Assembly: GCA_900755685.1 (NCBI GenBank)
Contig: CAAEHI010000041.1
Coordinates: 1-64,000 of the forward strand
DNA length: 64,000 bases
Source: an uncultured Collinsella sp.
GTDB taxonomy: Bacteria; Actinomycetota; Coriobacteriia; Coriobacteriales; Coriobacteriaceae
Reading direction: 5' to 3'
Of the stretch, positions 35,608 to 48,367 are shown piece after piece. Position numbers and translations under genes: made by a program. The notes under the pieces were generated by a model, which saw only the letters and a program-made list of their open reading frames with translations, did no database searches and had not been told where the DNA came from. Position 1 is the first letter of the stretch. Each line of letters starts with the position of its first letter.

Positions 35608-35808
35608 TTATTTGACACCGCGGCCTAAATTCTCAGCCACTTTGTCGACGCCTTTCAGCGCGGCGCACGTCTTTTTGTTGGAGCAATGCCCCGTGCAAAC
35701 GCCACCCTGAGCGCAGTCGGCGCAGGTGCCCTTGCGGTAGATGCGCACGCACACGGCGACAAACGCAACGCCGATAACAGCCAGTACAACAATATCGATA
35801 GGTGCCAT
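35608..35808 (-). CDS. FeoB-associated Cys-rich membrane protein
   Basis: A 66-residue protein: one N-terminal membrane span (IDIVVLAVIGVAFVAVCV), then a short cysteine-rich tail with six cysteines (CADCAQGGVCTGHCSNKKTC). This is the usual form of the small proteins found after feoB and thought to assist ferrous iron transport, perhaps as an iron or redox ligand. It lies downstream of feoB on the same strand, though a terminator-like hairpin separates them. Confidence 0.85.
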   Translation of the reverse strand: MAPIDIVVLAVIGVAFVAVCVRIYRKGTCADCAQGGVCTGHCSNKKTCAALKGVDKVAENLGRGVK

Positions 35809-35858
35809 AGCAAGCCTCCTCTAGTTAACCACCACTTACTTTACCCCATTCTCCACCT

Positions 35859-35885
35859 ACCAAAAAGGGACAGGTTTATTTTGGT
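35859..35885. repeat. Family G hairpin, copy 2
   Basis: ACCAAAA and TTTTGGT pair around AGGGACAGGTTTA. The core is nearly identical to that of the hairpin at 3719, although the outer arms differ. Confidence 0.55.
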
Positions 35886-35921
35886 CGGTTTTATCTGCGG
35901 AAACGCCACATCTCCCCTACC

Positions 35922-35953
35922 AAAAAGCCCGAGTGTCACTGAGACACCCGGGC
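35922..35953 (-). terminator. Terminator of feoB
   Basis: GCCCGAGTGTC and GACACCCGGGC pair (one mismatch), followed on the minus strand by TTTTT. Confidence 0.85.
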
Positions 35954-35983
35954 TCGTGGAAAGGGGTTGATCCTTATTCGGAC

Positions 35984-38311
35984 TTAGGCGGAAACTGCAG
36001 CGGAAGCAGTGTTGGTCTCGTCCTCGTCGGTCCAAGCGTGCTTGGGCATAGGACGGAAAATCTGGAAGAGCATCGCAACCAGCAGCACAATGGCCACAAC
36101 CGTCCAGAAGCCAAACTGCCCAAGGACAAGCAGGTTATAGAACTGGTTGATGAACAGGCCGATCACCCAAGCGAAGGCGCACTCGTAGCCGAGGGCAATC
36201 GCGGTCCACTTGCCGGAATCCATCTGGTTGCGGATGGTACCCATAGCGGCAAAGCACGGAGCGCACAGCAGGTTGAACGCGCCGAAGGCAACGCAGGCGC
36301 CCATGGTGGGGAACATGCCGGCAAACGCGGTCCACAGGCTCGGGTCGGTCTCGCCCGCGTCGGCGACGGACAGCAGCGAGCCGGCGGTGGCGACGACGTT
36401 CTCCTTGGCGACGAGGCCAGAGACAGTCAGCGCGGTTGCCTGCCAGGTGCTAAAGCCGAGCGGGGCGAAGATCCAAGCGACCAGGTTGCCCAGCATGGCG
36501 AGCACGGAGTAGTCCATGAACTCCTCGGGGATGCCGTCCATCGCAGGCAGGAAGCCAAAGGAGCCGTTGTAGCTACCAAAGTTGGAGAGGAACCACACCA
36601 CGACGGTAGAGGCGAAGATGATCGTGCCGGCCTTCTTGATAAAGGCCCAGCAGCGCTCCCACACGTGCAGCGCCCAGGAGCGGATCGCCGGGAAGTGGTA
36701 AGCGGGGAGCTCCATGACAAACGGGGTCGGACGGCCGGCGAAGAGCTTGGTCTTCTTGAGCATGAGGCCCGAGGCGATGACGGCAAAGACGCCCAGGAAG
36801 TAGAAGAGCGGGCTGATCCACGCAGCGGTGGTGGAAGAGTCGCCGATGATAGAGCCCATGAGCAGGGCGATAATCGGCAGCTTGGCGCCACAGGGAATGA
36901 ACGTGGTGGTCATGACCGTCATGCGGCGGTCCTTCTCGTTCTCGATGGTCTTGGTGGCCATGACGCCGGGGACGCCGCAGCCCGAGGACACGAGCATGGG
37001 GATGAAGGACTTACCGGACAGGCCGAAGCGGCGGAACACGCGGTCCATGATAAAGGCGACGCGAGCCATGTAGCCGCAGTCCTCCAGGAAGGACAGCATC
37101 ACAAAGAGCAAGAACATCTGCGGCACGAAGCCAAAAATGGCACCCAGGCCGCCGACGATACCGTCGCAGACGAGCGAATCGACCAGACCGCCGTCCTCGG
37201 TGCCGCCCGCCACGAGGGCGTCGTGCACCATAGTGGTAATACCGGGGACATAGGGGCCATACTGCGCCGGGTCGACCGAATCGGCGTCGTCGCCCGCGGC
37301 CTCGACTGCCTCATCGTAGGCGTCGCGGCCCTGACCGAGCACGTACCAACCATCGGTACCGAAGAGCTGGTCGTTGGTGAAGTCGGTCACCGTGCCGCCC
37401 AGGGTGGAAACGGCAATGTAATACACACAGAACATGATGACCACAAAGATCGGCAGACCCAGGATACGGTTGGTAACCACGCGGTCGATCTTCTCAGAGG
37501 TGCTCATCTTGGCCGGGGCCTTGGTGAGGCACTCGTCAATGATGTGCGCGATCACGCCGTAGCGCTCACCGGTGATGATGGACTCGGCGTCGTCGTCGCA
37601 GTCCTGCTCGCACTGAGCGACCAGCTCTTCGACGCGAGCGGCCTTCTCCTTGGTGAGGTTGATGAGCTTGCAGGCGTCCGCATCGCGCTCGAACAGCTTG
37701 ACGGCATAGTAGCGACGCTTGTTGGCGGGGACGCTTGCCGGCAGGTTGTTCTCGATGTGCGTCAGAACGTCCTCGATGGAGGAGTCGAACTTGTGCTCCG
37801 GCACCTGGCCCTTGGAAGCAGCAGACTTCTTGACCTGCTCGAACAGCTCCTTGATACCCTTGTTCTTAAGGGCCGAGATCATCATGACCGGGCAGCCGAG
37901 CTTCTTGGAGAGCTTGTCCGTGTCGATCTTGTCGCCGTTCTTCTCGACCAAGTCGGCCATGTTGAGGGCGACGACCACGGGCAGGCCGGTCTCGATAACC
38001 TGAAGCGCCAGGTACAGGTTGCGCTCGAGATTGGTGGCATCGACCACCTGGACGACAACATCGGGCTCGCCGCTCATGAGGTAATCGCGCGAGCATTGCT
38101 CCTCGGGGCTGTAGGGGGAAAGCGAGTAGATGCCAGGGAGGTCCGTGATGGTAACGTTCTTGTCGCTTAGGAGCTTGGCTTCCTTTTTCTCAACCGTGAC
38201 GCCGGGCCAGTTGCCAACGTAGCCGTTGGCGCCGGTAATCAGGTTGAAAAGCGTGGTCTTGCCGCAGTTGGGGTTACCCGCCAGCGCGACATGGATCTGA
38301 GAATCCGCCAT
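35984..38311 (-). CDS. feoB: Ferrous iron transporter FeoB
   Basis: A 775-residue inner-membrane Fe2+ transporter. The N-terminal GTPase domain has G1 GNPNCGKTT (12-20), the switch II DLPGIYSLSPYSPEE, and the NKxD-like ALNMAD. A helical spacer (about 165-260) follows, then the membrane part with Gate motifs including VSSGCGVPGVMATKTI. A soluble-looking insertion near residues 315-365 lies between membrane segments. It is preceded by two feoA genes and a palindrome that may bind an iron regulator. Confidence 0.95.
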   Translation of the reverse strand: MADSQIHVALAGNPNCGKTTLFNLITGANGYVGNWPGVTVEKKEAKLLSDKNVTITDLPGIYSLSPYSPEEQCSRDYLMSGEPDVVVQVVDATNLERNLYLALQVIETGLPVVVALNMADLVEKNGDKIDTDKLSKKLGCPVMMISALKNKGIKELFEQVKKSAASKGQVPEHKFDSSIEDVLTHIENNLPASVPANKRRYYAVKLFERDADACKLINLTKEKAARVEELVAQCEQDCDDDAESIITGERYGVIAHIIDECLTKAPAKMSTSEKIDRVVTNRILGLPIFVVIMFCVYYIAVSTLGGTVTDFTNDQLFGTDGWYVLGQGRDAYDEAVEAAGDDADSVDPAQYGPYVPGITTMVHDALVAGGTEDGGLVDSLVCDGIVGGLGAIFGFVPQMFLLFVMLSFLEDCGYMARVAFIMDRVFRRFGLSGKSFIPMLVSSGCGVPGVMATKTIENEKDRRMTVMTTTFIPCGAKLPIIALLMGSIIGDSSTTAAWISPLFYFLGVFAVIASGLMLKKTKLFAGRPTPFVMELPAYHFPAIRSWALHVWERCWAFIKKAGTIIFASTVVVWFLSNFGSYNGSFGFLPAMDGIPEEFMDYSVLAMLGNLVAWIFAPLGFSTWQATALTVSGLVAKENVVATAGSLLSVADAGETDPSLWTAFAGMFPTMGACVAFGAFNLLCAPCFAAMGTIRNQMDSGKWTAIALGYECAFAWVIGLFINQFYNLLVLGQFGFWTVVAIVLLVAMLFQIFRPMPKHAWTDEDETNTASAAVSA

Positions 38312-38386
38312 TCAATCCTTCTTCCTTGTTTGCCCGCGCTGCTTTCTCCGCGCAGGCTGGATAATGTGCTTCAAAGTTGCTGCATT

Positions 38387-38406
38387 AAGTTAGAAAAACC
38401 TAACTT
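38387..38406. promoter_or_regulatory. Candidate iron-regulator box before feoB
   Basis: AAGTTAG-aaaaac-CTAACTT, a 7-bp inverted repeat of the kind recognised by DtxR/IdeR-type proteins. It is 75 bp upstream of the feoB start. Confidence 0.45.
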
Positions 38407-38434
38407 TATCTGCAGAAATATACGTCGCAAGCCC

Positions 38435-38656
38435 TTACTGGACCTCGACGACGGCCGCCTCCTCCTTGCGGATGGAAAGCTCGTAGCCGCGCACGTTGAT
38501 CTCGACCGGATCACCGAGCGGCGCGACCTTCACGACCTTGAACGAAGTGCCCTTGATGAGCCCCAGGTCCATAAGGTGGCGGCGAAGCGCACCCTCACCG
38601 TGAAGCTTGACGATGGTGGAGCTCTCGCCCACCTTAACGTCACCCAACGTCTTCAT
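38435..38656 (-). CDS. feoA: FeoA domain protein (proximal to feoB)
   Basis: A 73-residue SH3-like FeoA protein that supports FeoB. Family features: RRHLMDLGLIKGTSFKVVK, then PLGDPVEINVRGYELSIRKEEA, the consensus end of FeoA. It lies 123 bp upstream of feoB and 39 bp downstream of a second feoA. GGGG-type ribosome site just upstream. Confidence 0.9.
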   Translation of the reverse strand: MKTLGDVKVGESSTIVKLHGEGALRRHLMDLGLIKGTSFKVVKVAPLGDPVEINVRGYELSIRKEEAAVVEVQ

Positions 38657-38695
38657 CCTCTTGTCCCCCTTTCGGTTTTTATGAAATGCTGCTGA

Positions 38696-38938
38696 CTAAC
38701 CGACGGTCATGATGTGCATGGCAACCTTGGAATCGATGCCAAAGCGTGCGCCCAGCACCGTGACGATGATATTGGCACCACTCGAGCTCACCACGTGGAT
38801 TTCGTTGCCCTCGACAAAGCCGAGGTCCTTGAGGTGGTGTTTCATGTCCTCATTGCCCTTTACACGAGACACGCGCACGGTTTCGCCCGCTTTTACCATC
38901 GAAAGCGGCATGGCCGGCATCTGCGGTCCGCAAGACAT
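38696..38938 (-). CDS. feoA: Second FeoA domain protein
   Basis: An 80-residue FeoA paralogue: VRVSRVKGNEDMKHHLKDLGF, VEGNEIHVVS, then NIIVTVLGARFGIDSKVAMHI. The longer N-terminus and lower similarity to the first copy suggest a distinct job. Two feoA genes before feoB are common in clostridia and Coriobacteriia. It is the first gene of the cluster, behind the long inverted repeat at 38980. Confidence 0.88.
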   Translation of the reverse strand: MSCGPQMPAMPLSMVKAGETVRVSRVKGNEDMKHHLKDLGFVEGNEIHVVSSSGANIIVTVLGARFGIDSKVAMHIMTVG

Positions 38939-38979
38939 GAGTTGCTCCTAACGTCAGTTCGTCCTCAACATCGACGCGT

Positions 38980-39035
38980 AAAAAGTTAACCACGTCTATG
39001 TTCGCTATAGTAAACTAGCACGTGGTTAACTTTTT
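38980..39035. promoter_or_regulatory. Large inverted repeat upstream of the feo cluster
   Basis: AAAAAGTTAACCACGT (38980-38995) and its perfect complement (39020-39035) flank a 24-bp AT-rich centre. It covers the expected feo promoter region. The 16-bp arms could be two half-sites or two operators for an iron-sensing repressor. Confidence 0.65.
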
Positions 39036-39086
39036 GGAAAGGGTCCCCATTCAGATTTCGAAAAAGTTTCCTATACGAAACAAAAA

Positions 39087-39117
39087 GGCGCGGCAAAGGA
39101 CCATCCTTTACCGCGCC
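39087..39117 (-). terminator. Terminator of the HPr gene
   Basis: GGCGCGGCAAAGGA and TCCTTTACCGCGCC pair (one mismatch) around three bases, followed on the minus strand by TTTTT. Confidence 0.85.
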
Positions 39118-39126
39118 CTATCATGC

Positions 39127-39375
39127 TTAGAGCGAGAGATTTCTGATCGATGTGACACAGGAGGCCTCATCCACGCCCGAAACGCGGAACACGATGTCCT
39201 CGCCACATTCGCCACAGAGTGCCATGAGCCCTATAACGTCGCGACCGTCGGTATGGCGGTCGCCGATGCTGACCGACACGTCGCTACGATGCTTGGCGAT
39301 AATGTCATAGAGCAGCGCAACCGGGCGGGCATGCAATCCCAACGGATCTTTAATCGTCTTCGTAAATTCGACCAT
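39127..39375 (-). CDS. HPr-like phosphocarrier protein with Asp46
   Basis: An 82-residue HPr-fold protein. The phosphorylatable His15 sits in the normal setting LGLHARPVALL. The regulatory serine of Gram-positive HPr (Ser46 in KSIMGVMSL) is replaced: the aligned segment reads GRDVIGLMALC with Asp46. That would mimic the phosphorylated form or remove HPr kinase control. No ptsI lies nearby, so it may be a secondary HPr-like regulator rather than the main PTS carrier. The start at 39375 has GGGAGGGG upstream; a longer frame is possible but less likely. Confidence 0.8.
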   Translation of the reverse strand: MVEFTKTIKDPLGLHARPVALLYDIIAKHRSDVSVSIGDRHTDGRDVIGLMALCGECGEDIVFRVSGVDEASCVTSIRNLSL

Positions 39376-39478
39376 GTCCCCTCCCACGACATCGCACATT
39401 CGGCCGGCAAACCCAGCCACGTGGTAGTTATTGTAGCGTTAGATGCTTGTCGAGAGCTCCTCTGAACACCTCGTGGGC

Positions 39479-39686
39479 AAAAAGTGGCAAATATGAGTAC
39501 TGTCACCAATTTAGTAGCAGCACAATCGAGAGCAAATTGCCTACTTTGAGTGATTCGAAGAGGTTGAAAGCCGTCAAACGCCCTTTAAAGGGGGTTAGAT
39601 AAATTGATTTAGAGCCCATTTTCGCTCAGAGCAGGCCGAAAAATATGACACCTCTCTTGCAACAGTACTCATATTTGGCATTTTTT
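39479..39686. mobile_element. MITE-like element with 25-bp inverted ends
   Basis: AAAAAGTGGCAAATATGAGT plus ACTGT (39479-39503) is mirrored by ACAGTACTCATATTTGGCAT plus a T run (39662-39686), with three mismatches. About 158 bp of non-coding, AT-richer sequence lies between. The structure fits a miniature inverted-repeat element; no target duplication is clear. Confidence 0.5.
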
Positions 39687-39721
39687 GAACACGGGGTCCA
39701 AAACCATGCCCCAAAACACAA

Positions 39722-39749
39722 AAGGAGGGGCCTCGTAAGGCCCCTCCTT
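39722..39749 (-). terminator. Terminator of the permease gene
   Basis: AAGGAGGGGCC and GGCCCCTCCTT form an 11-bp stem followed on the minus strand by TTTTG. Confidence 0.85.
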
Positions 39750-39796
39750 AGGAAAGGGAATCGATTTATTCCACAGCCGTAGATTAATCCTAGCCG

Positions 39797-41272
<1,476 letters not shown>

Positions 41273-41413
41273 TCATCTATTAAATGTCATCTAAACCCGT
41301 CCGAGCAGCAAGTGCAAACACGGACGGCGCAGCTGCCAAGGGGAATGGGGAAAAGGGAGTCAACAAAGCCATCCCCCTTAACGGCGCGAAGCAAACGTCC
41401 AAACGGACGAATA

Positions 41414-41869
41414 CTACTTGTTGGGGAAGGAATAACCTTCGACCGTCACGTGCAGTACCACGACGCGGGGATCCGAAGCCTCGGCGATAACACGGTAAGC
41501 CTCGTCGATCTCGACGACGGCAACGCCGCCAGCGGGAATCGTCACGGTCTCCCCCGTCCCCTCAAAGCGCTCGCGATCATCGATATCGCTGTAAGCGCGG
41601 GTGCAGGTGAGGCCTGCCTTGGGGGCAACCTCGACGGTCAGGTCGCCGTCGAGCGGAGCGAGCACGGCATGGTAGCGACGGTGACCGACCAGATCGGCGG
41701 TTGCGGCCTCGCGGGCATAGACCCACCAGTACACCAACGAGTCGCCGATGGAGTAAGCCACGTCGTGCTGCAGGTCGGCAACACCATCGAGCGCCTGTCC
41801 GGTACGCATCCACTTCTTGACGGACTTCATCTGAGCGTCGAAATCGGCGCGCGAGTTAAAGACATGCAT
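41414..41869 (-). CDS. ebgC: Beta-galactosidase small subunit (EbgC/YhcH-like)
   Basis: A 151-residue cupin-like protein of the YhcH/YjgK/EbgC family. In E. coli EbgC binds the large EbgA subunit and is needed for full beta-galactosidase activity. Here it begins 3 bp after the stop of the large subunit gene, which supports the same partnership. Recognisable segments are VYWWVYAREAATADLVGHRR and the metal/sugar-side region PAGGVAVVEIDEAYRV. It is an enzyme partner rather than an enzyme. Confidence 0.8.
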   Translation of the reverse strand: MHVFNSRADFDAQMKSVKKWMRTGQALDGVADLQHDVAYSIGDSLVYWWVYAREAATADLVGHRRYHAVLAPLDGDLTVEVAPKAGLTCTRAYSDIDDRERFEGTGETVTIPAGGVAVVEIDEAYRVIAEASDPRVVVLHVTVEGYSFPNK

Positions 41870-41872
41870 GAC

Positions 41873-44896
<3,024 letters not shown>

Positions 44897-44913
44897 TCAT
44901 CGTAGTGATTCTT

Positions 44914-45016
44914 GTGCAACCGGTTGTCCTTATCTTACGGGCGATGCAAAATACTGTGCAACCGGTTGTCCGCTGAACGGTCGATTTGGTCGGGTTAACG
45001 GTGCAACCGGTTGTAC
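44914..45016 (-). promoter_or_regulatory. Beta-galactosidase promoter with three LacI operators
   Basis: GTGCAACCGGTTGTCC-type palindromes lie at 44914-44929, 44956-44970 and 45001-45016, spaced 42 and 45 bp, near whole helical turns. On the minus strand a TTGCAC in the middle site and TAAGAT 18 bp on give a -35/-10 pair. The proximal operator lies just after the -10. Confidence 0.8.
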
Positions 45017-45257
45017 AACCGCGACACTTATGTCACCCTGAGTATCGAAACTCAGCGCAAGACATCGTTCTTAAGCTCGTAGGCAACCGCCACGCCCGCT
45101 GATATCTCACCCATACGAGACGTATTCGATTGCGGCTTGGTTGCAAAACGACACCGGTCACCGGATATCATGAACGCTGTTCAGGCGCACTATAGTAAGC
45201 TGTATCCGCACCAGCCCGTATCAGCGACAACATCGACCGCATTCTCCAGGAGACGCC

Positions 45258-46274
45258 ATGACCCAACCAGTTCGCACCGCACCTACGCTTGCCGAGGTTG
45301 CCGCAGCTGCCGGCGTGTCGCGCTCCACGGCATCGCGCGCTCTCAACGATTCGCCCCGCATTAGCGAGGAAACCAAAAAGCGCGTCCGCGCGGCGGCCAA
45401 GGAAGTCAATTTTGTCCCCAACGCTCGTGGCCGAGCGCTCGCTGTCGGGCGCACGGAAATCATCGCCGTGCTCGTGACCGAGCCCCTAAGTGAACTCTTC
45501 AGCGACCCCACCTATAGCGAGTTTTTGAGCGGCATTACCGAGGAACTGTCGGAGTCGTCCTATCTGCCCGTTATCTTGCAGGCGTCTTCTACGCATGAGC
45601 GCAACCGCGCACGCGAGCACTTTGAGCGCCGCTCGTTCGATGCCGTGATCGACGTCTCCCCCTACAAGGGCAGCGAGCTGCTCGAGGTGCTGCGCGAGCT
45701 GGGCGTACCCACCGTGTTGTGCGGCCAGCTCGAGGGCCACCCCTATCGCGATGTGTTCTCGACGGTCTACTCTGACGACGAAGAGGGCGGACACTTTGCG
45801 GCACTCGCCATGAAGGAACGCGGGCGCAAAGATATCGTCGCCGTGTTGGGACCGCAAGACAACCCCGCTGTTGTCGACCGCCTGCGCGGCTACCGTGCCG
45901 TCTTGGGCGAAGACCTCCCAGACGCAAACGTTATCTATACCGGCTGGAACAACGGAGACGGCTATCAGGCCATGCACCAGATCCTCGCGCGCGAGATTGC
46001 TTTCGATGGCGTGCTCTGCGGATCGGACCGTATCGCGGCTGGCGTCATCACCGCACTCAACGAGGCAGGCCTATCCGTTCCGGCGGACGTTTCTGTCGTC
46101 GGCTTCGACGATCACGAGATTGCGACGCGCTGCGTCCCCGCGCTCACGACCGTCCGCCAGCCCCTGCGCGAAGAAGGCCACATGGCCGCCAACATTGCGC
46201 TCGACATGATCAAGGGTGCCGAGCCCACCACCTCCGTGATGCACATGAAGCTGATCCAGAGAGACTCGCTATAA
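45258..46274 (+). CDS. LacI family repressor of the beta-galactosidase genes
   Basis: A 338-residue repressor: HTH TLAEVAAAAGVSRSTASRAL, hinge NARGRALAVGRT, and a sugar-binding domain ending in the usual VSVVGFDDHEIATRCVPALTTVRQP. It diverges from ebgA, with three matching operators in between, so autoregulation and galactoside induction are likely. CAGGAG lies five bases before the ATG. A hairpin array follows the stop codon. Confidence 0.88.
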   Translation: MTQPVRTAPTLAEVAAAAGVSRSTASRALNDSPRISEETKKRVRAAAKEVNFVPNARGRALAVGRTEIIAVLVTEPLSELFSDPTYSEFLSGITEELSESSYLPVILQASSTHERNRAREHFERRSFDAVIDVSPYKGSELLEVLRELGVPTVLCGQLEGHPYRDVFSTVYSDDEEGGHFAALAMKERGRKDIVAVLGPQDNPAVVDRLRGYRAVLGEDLPDANVIYTGWNNGDGYQAMHQILAREIAFDGVLCGSDRIAAGVITALNEAGLSVPADVSVVGFDDHEIATRCVPALTTVRQPLREEGHMAANIALDMIKGAEPTTSVMHMKLIQRDSL

Positions 46275-46279
46275 GAAAC

Positions 46280-46490
46280 TGGGACAGGCTTTCTGCCAGA
46301 CAGTTGTTGCGGAAAGCCTGCCCCGTTTTGAGCGCTCATTCTGGGGCACAGTTTCCGTTAGACAGCTCGACCGGAAAGCGCGTCCCGTTATTTGGCTGGA
46401 TTCTGGGTCGCAGTTTTCAAAAGGACCCTGTTTGGGAAACTGCGACCCGTTTTGGACGCAAATTCCGGGTCGTAGTTTCCGCGACGCCCG
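46280..46490. repeat. Tandem array of 62-bp hairpin units
   Basis: Three full units of exactly 62 bp (46280, 46342, 46404) and a partial fourth (46466). Each holds a stem of the form GGG-n-C...TTTC / GGAAA...CCCG around 16-17 bases, then a TT(T/A)TnGnnnG tail ending ATTC. Stem sequences differ between units. It starts six bases after the LacI stop codon. Confidence 0.8.
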
Positions 46491-46525
46491 GTCATCCCAT
46501 GCCCTCACGACCTCGGCGCATAAAA

Positions 46526-46556
46526 AACGAGGGAAGGCACGCGTCCTTCCCTCGTT
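46526..46556 (-). terminator. Terminator of aspS
   Basis: AACGAGGGAAGG and CCTTCCCTCGTT form a 12-bp stem with TTTTTT following on the minus strand. Confidence 0.9.
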
Positions 46557-46579
46557 ACGGGCAATATGTAGCCGCTCGC

Positions 46580-48367
46580 CTACATCAGGCGCAGGCTGAC
46601 GTCCTTGAGCTGGGCGCCGCTAACGGCACTCGGAGCGCCCGACATAAGGTCGGAGCCGCTGGCCGTCTTGGGGAACGCCATGACGTCGCGGATGGAGTCG
46701 GAACCGGTGAGCAGCATGCACACGCGGTCCAGGCCCAGAGCGAAACCGCCCATCGGGGGCGCACCAAACTTGAGGGCCTCCATGAGGAAGCCGAACTGAG
46801 ACTCGGCACGCTCCTCGGTAAAGCCCAGGAGCTTGAGCATGGACATCTGCATCTCGGCGTTGTGGATGCGCATACCGCCGCCGCCGGCCTCAAAGCCGTC
46901 CATGACAAAGTCGTAGGTGCAAGAACCGGCTGCCAACGGGTCGGCCTCGATCTTGGCGATGTCGGTCTCGGTCGGCAGGGTGAAGGGCTGATGCTCGGCT
47001 GCATAGGCCTTGCGGTCCTCATCCCAGTGGAACAGCGGGAAGTTGACGACCCACAGGAAGTCGTGGCCCTCGCGCTTGATCTCGAGCGCGTTGGCCATGT
47101 GGGAACGCATGCCACCCAGGATCTCGTCAGAGAGCAGGCGCGGGCCGGCGGCGAACATCACAAGGTCGCCGGGCTCGACGTCCATGCGCTCGCGCAGAGC
47201 CGCCATCTCCTCGTCCGAGAAGAACTTGACGATGGGGCTGTTGATGGAGCCGTCCTCGCGGAAGGCGATCCAAGCCAGACCCTTGGCGCCAAACGTGGAG
47301 GCCACGCCGGCGAGCTTATCGATCTTGGCACGCGCCCAGGCACCGGCGCCCTTGGCGTTGATGGCCTTGACGACAGAGCCCTCCTCGTTCGCAGCGGTCG
47401 CGAAGACCTTAAATTTGGAGTTGGCAAAGATGTCGGTCAGGTCGACCAGGTGCATGCCATAGCGGGTATCGGGCTTGTCGGAGCCATAGGTGTCCATGGC
47501 ATCCCAGTAGTTCATGCGACGCAGCGGCGTGGGCATCTCGACACCCATGCGACCGAAGGCATCGGCCAGGACCTCTTCGAGCGCGCTCATGACATCATTC
47601 TGGTCCACGAAGGACATCTCGATATCGACTTGAGTGAACTCGGGCTGACGGTCGGCACGCAGGTCCTCGTCGCGGAAGCACTTGGCAACCTGGTAGTAGC
47701 GCTCGACGCCACCGACCATGAGCAGCTGCTTCAGGAGCTGCGGGGACTGCGGCAGGGCGTAGAAGTTGCCCGGCTGGATGCGGCTGGGAACGATGAAGTC
47801 GCGGGCGCCCTCGGGCGTGGACTTAAACAGGGAGGGCGTCTCGACCTCCATGAACTCACGGTTGTGCAGCGCCTCACGAATGGCAAAGGTAAAGTCGGAA
47901 CGCAGCTTGAGGTTGGCCATCATCTCGGGACGACGAAGGTCCAGATAGCGATAGCGCAGGCGGGTGTCCTCGCTGGTCTCGATGCCGTCCTCGATCTGGA
48001 ACGGCGGGGTGACGGACGTGTTGAGAACCTCGGCGTGGTCGGTCAGGACCTCGATCTCGCCGGTCGCGAGCTTGGTGTTGGTGGTCTCCTCGCCACGGGC
48101 GCGCACGACGCCGTGAATCTTGATGGGCCACTCGGGACGCATGGTCTCGGCGATCTTAAAGGCATCGCCGTCGGAGTGCTCGGGGTCGAAGGTGAGCTGC
48201 GTGATGCCCTCGCGGTCGCGAAGGTCGCAGAAAATAAGGCCGCCGTGGTCGCGGCGACGGCTCACCCAACCGGTGAGGGTGACCTCTTCGCCCACGTTCT
48301 CGAAGCGAAGCTCGCCGCAGGTACGGGTGTGCATGGAATGCTCATCGATGGGACGGGTCTGGCTCAT
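46580..48367 (-). CDS. aspS: Aspartyl-tRNA synthetase
   Basis: A 595-residue class II synthetase of the bacterial type. N-terminal OB anticodon-binding domain (TLTGWVSRRRDHGGLIFCD), class II motif 2 (FRDEDLRADRQPEFTQ), the bacterial insertion domain and motif 3 at the end (GFALGLDRVCMLLTG). Length is standard. The start at 48367 has a GGAGGATCAC ribosome site. No T-box is seen in its leader. Whether it is discriminating or non-discriminating for tRNA-Asn cannot be told here. Confidence 0.96.
   Translation of the reverse strand: MSQTRPIDEHSMHTRTCGELRFENVGEEVTLTGWVSRRRDHGGLIFCDLRDREGITQLTFDPEHSDGDAFKIAETMRPEWPIKIHGVVRARGEETTNTKLATGEIEVLTDHAEVLNTSVTPPFQIEDGIETSEDTRLRYRYLDLRRPEMMANLKLRSDFTFAIREALHNREFMEVETPSLFKSTPEGARDFIVPSRIQPGNFYALPQSPQLLKQLLMVGGVERYYQVAKCFRDEDLRADRQPEFTQVDIEMSFVDQNDVMSALEEVLADAFGRMGVEMPTPLRRMNYWDAMDTYGSDKPDTRYGMHLVDLTDIFANSKFKVFATAANEEGSVVKAINAKGAGAWARAKIDKLAGVASTFGAKGLAWIAFREDGSINSPIVKFFSDEEMAALRERMDVEPGDLVMFAAGPRLLSDEILGGMRSHMANALEIKREGHDFLWVVNFPLFHWDEDRKAYAAEHQPFTLPTETDIAKIEADPLAAGSCTYDFVMDGFEAGGGGMRIHNAEMQMSMLKLLGFTEERAESQFGFLMEALKFGAPPMGGFALGLDRVCMLLTGSDSIRDVMAFPKTASGSDLMSGAPSAVSGAQLKDVSLRLM

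Noticed and set aside
35933..38170. A 745-codon plus-strand frame opposite feoB
   Set aside because: Shadow of feoB; His/Asp/Glu/Gly-rich translation typical of antisense frames.
38696..38938. Second feoA as a DtxR-type regulator fragment
   Set aside because: DtxR proteins share an SH3-like domain with FeoA, but there is no winged helix and the frame starts cleanly, so FeoA is the better call.
46280..46490. The 62-bp tandem array as a CRISPR array
   Set aside because: Units are hairpins with diverged arms, not constant repeats with unique spacers; no cas genes.
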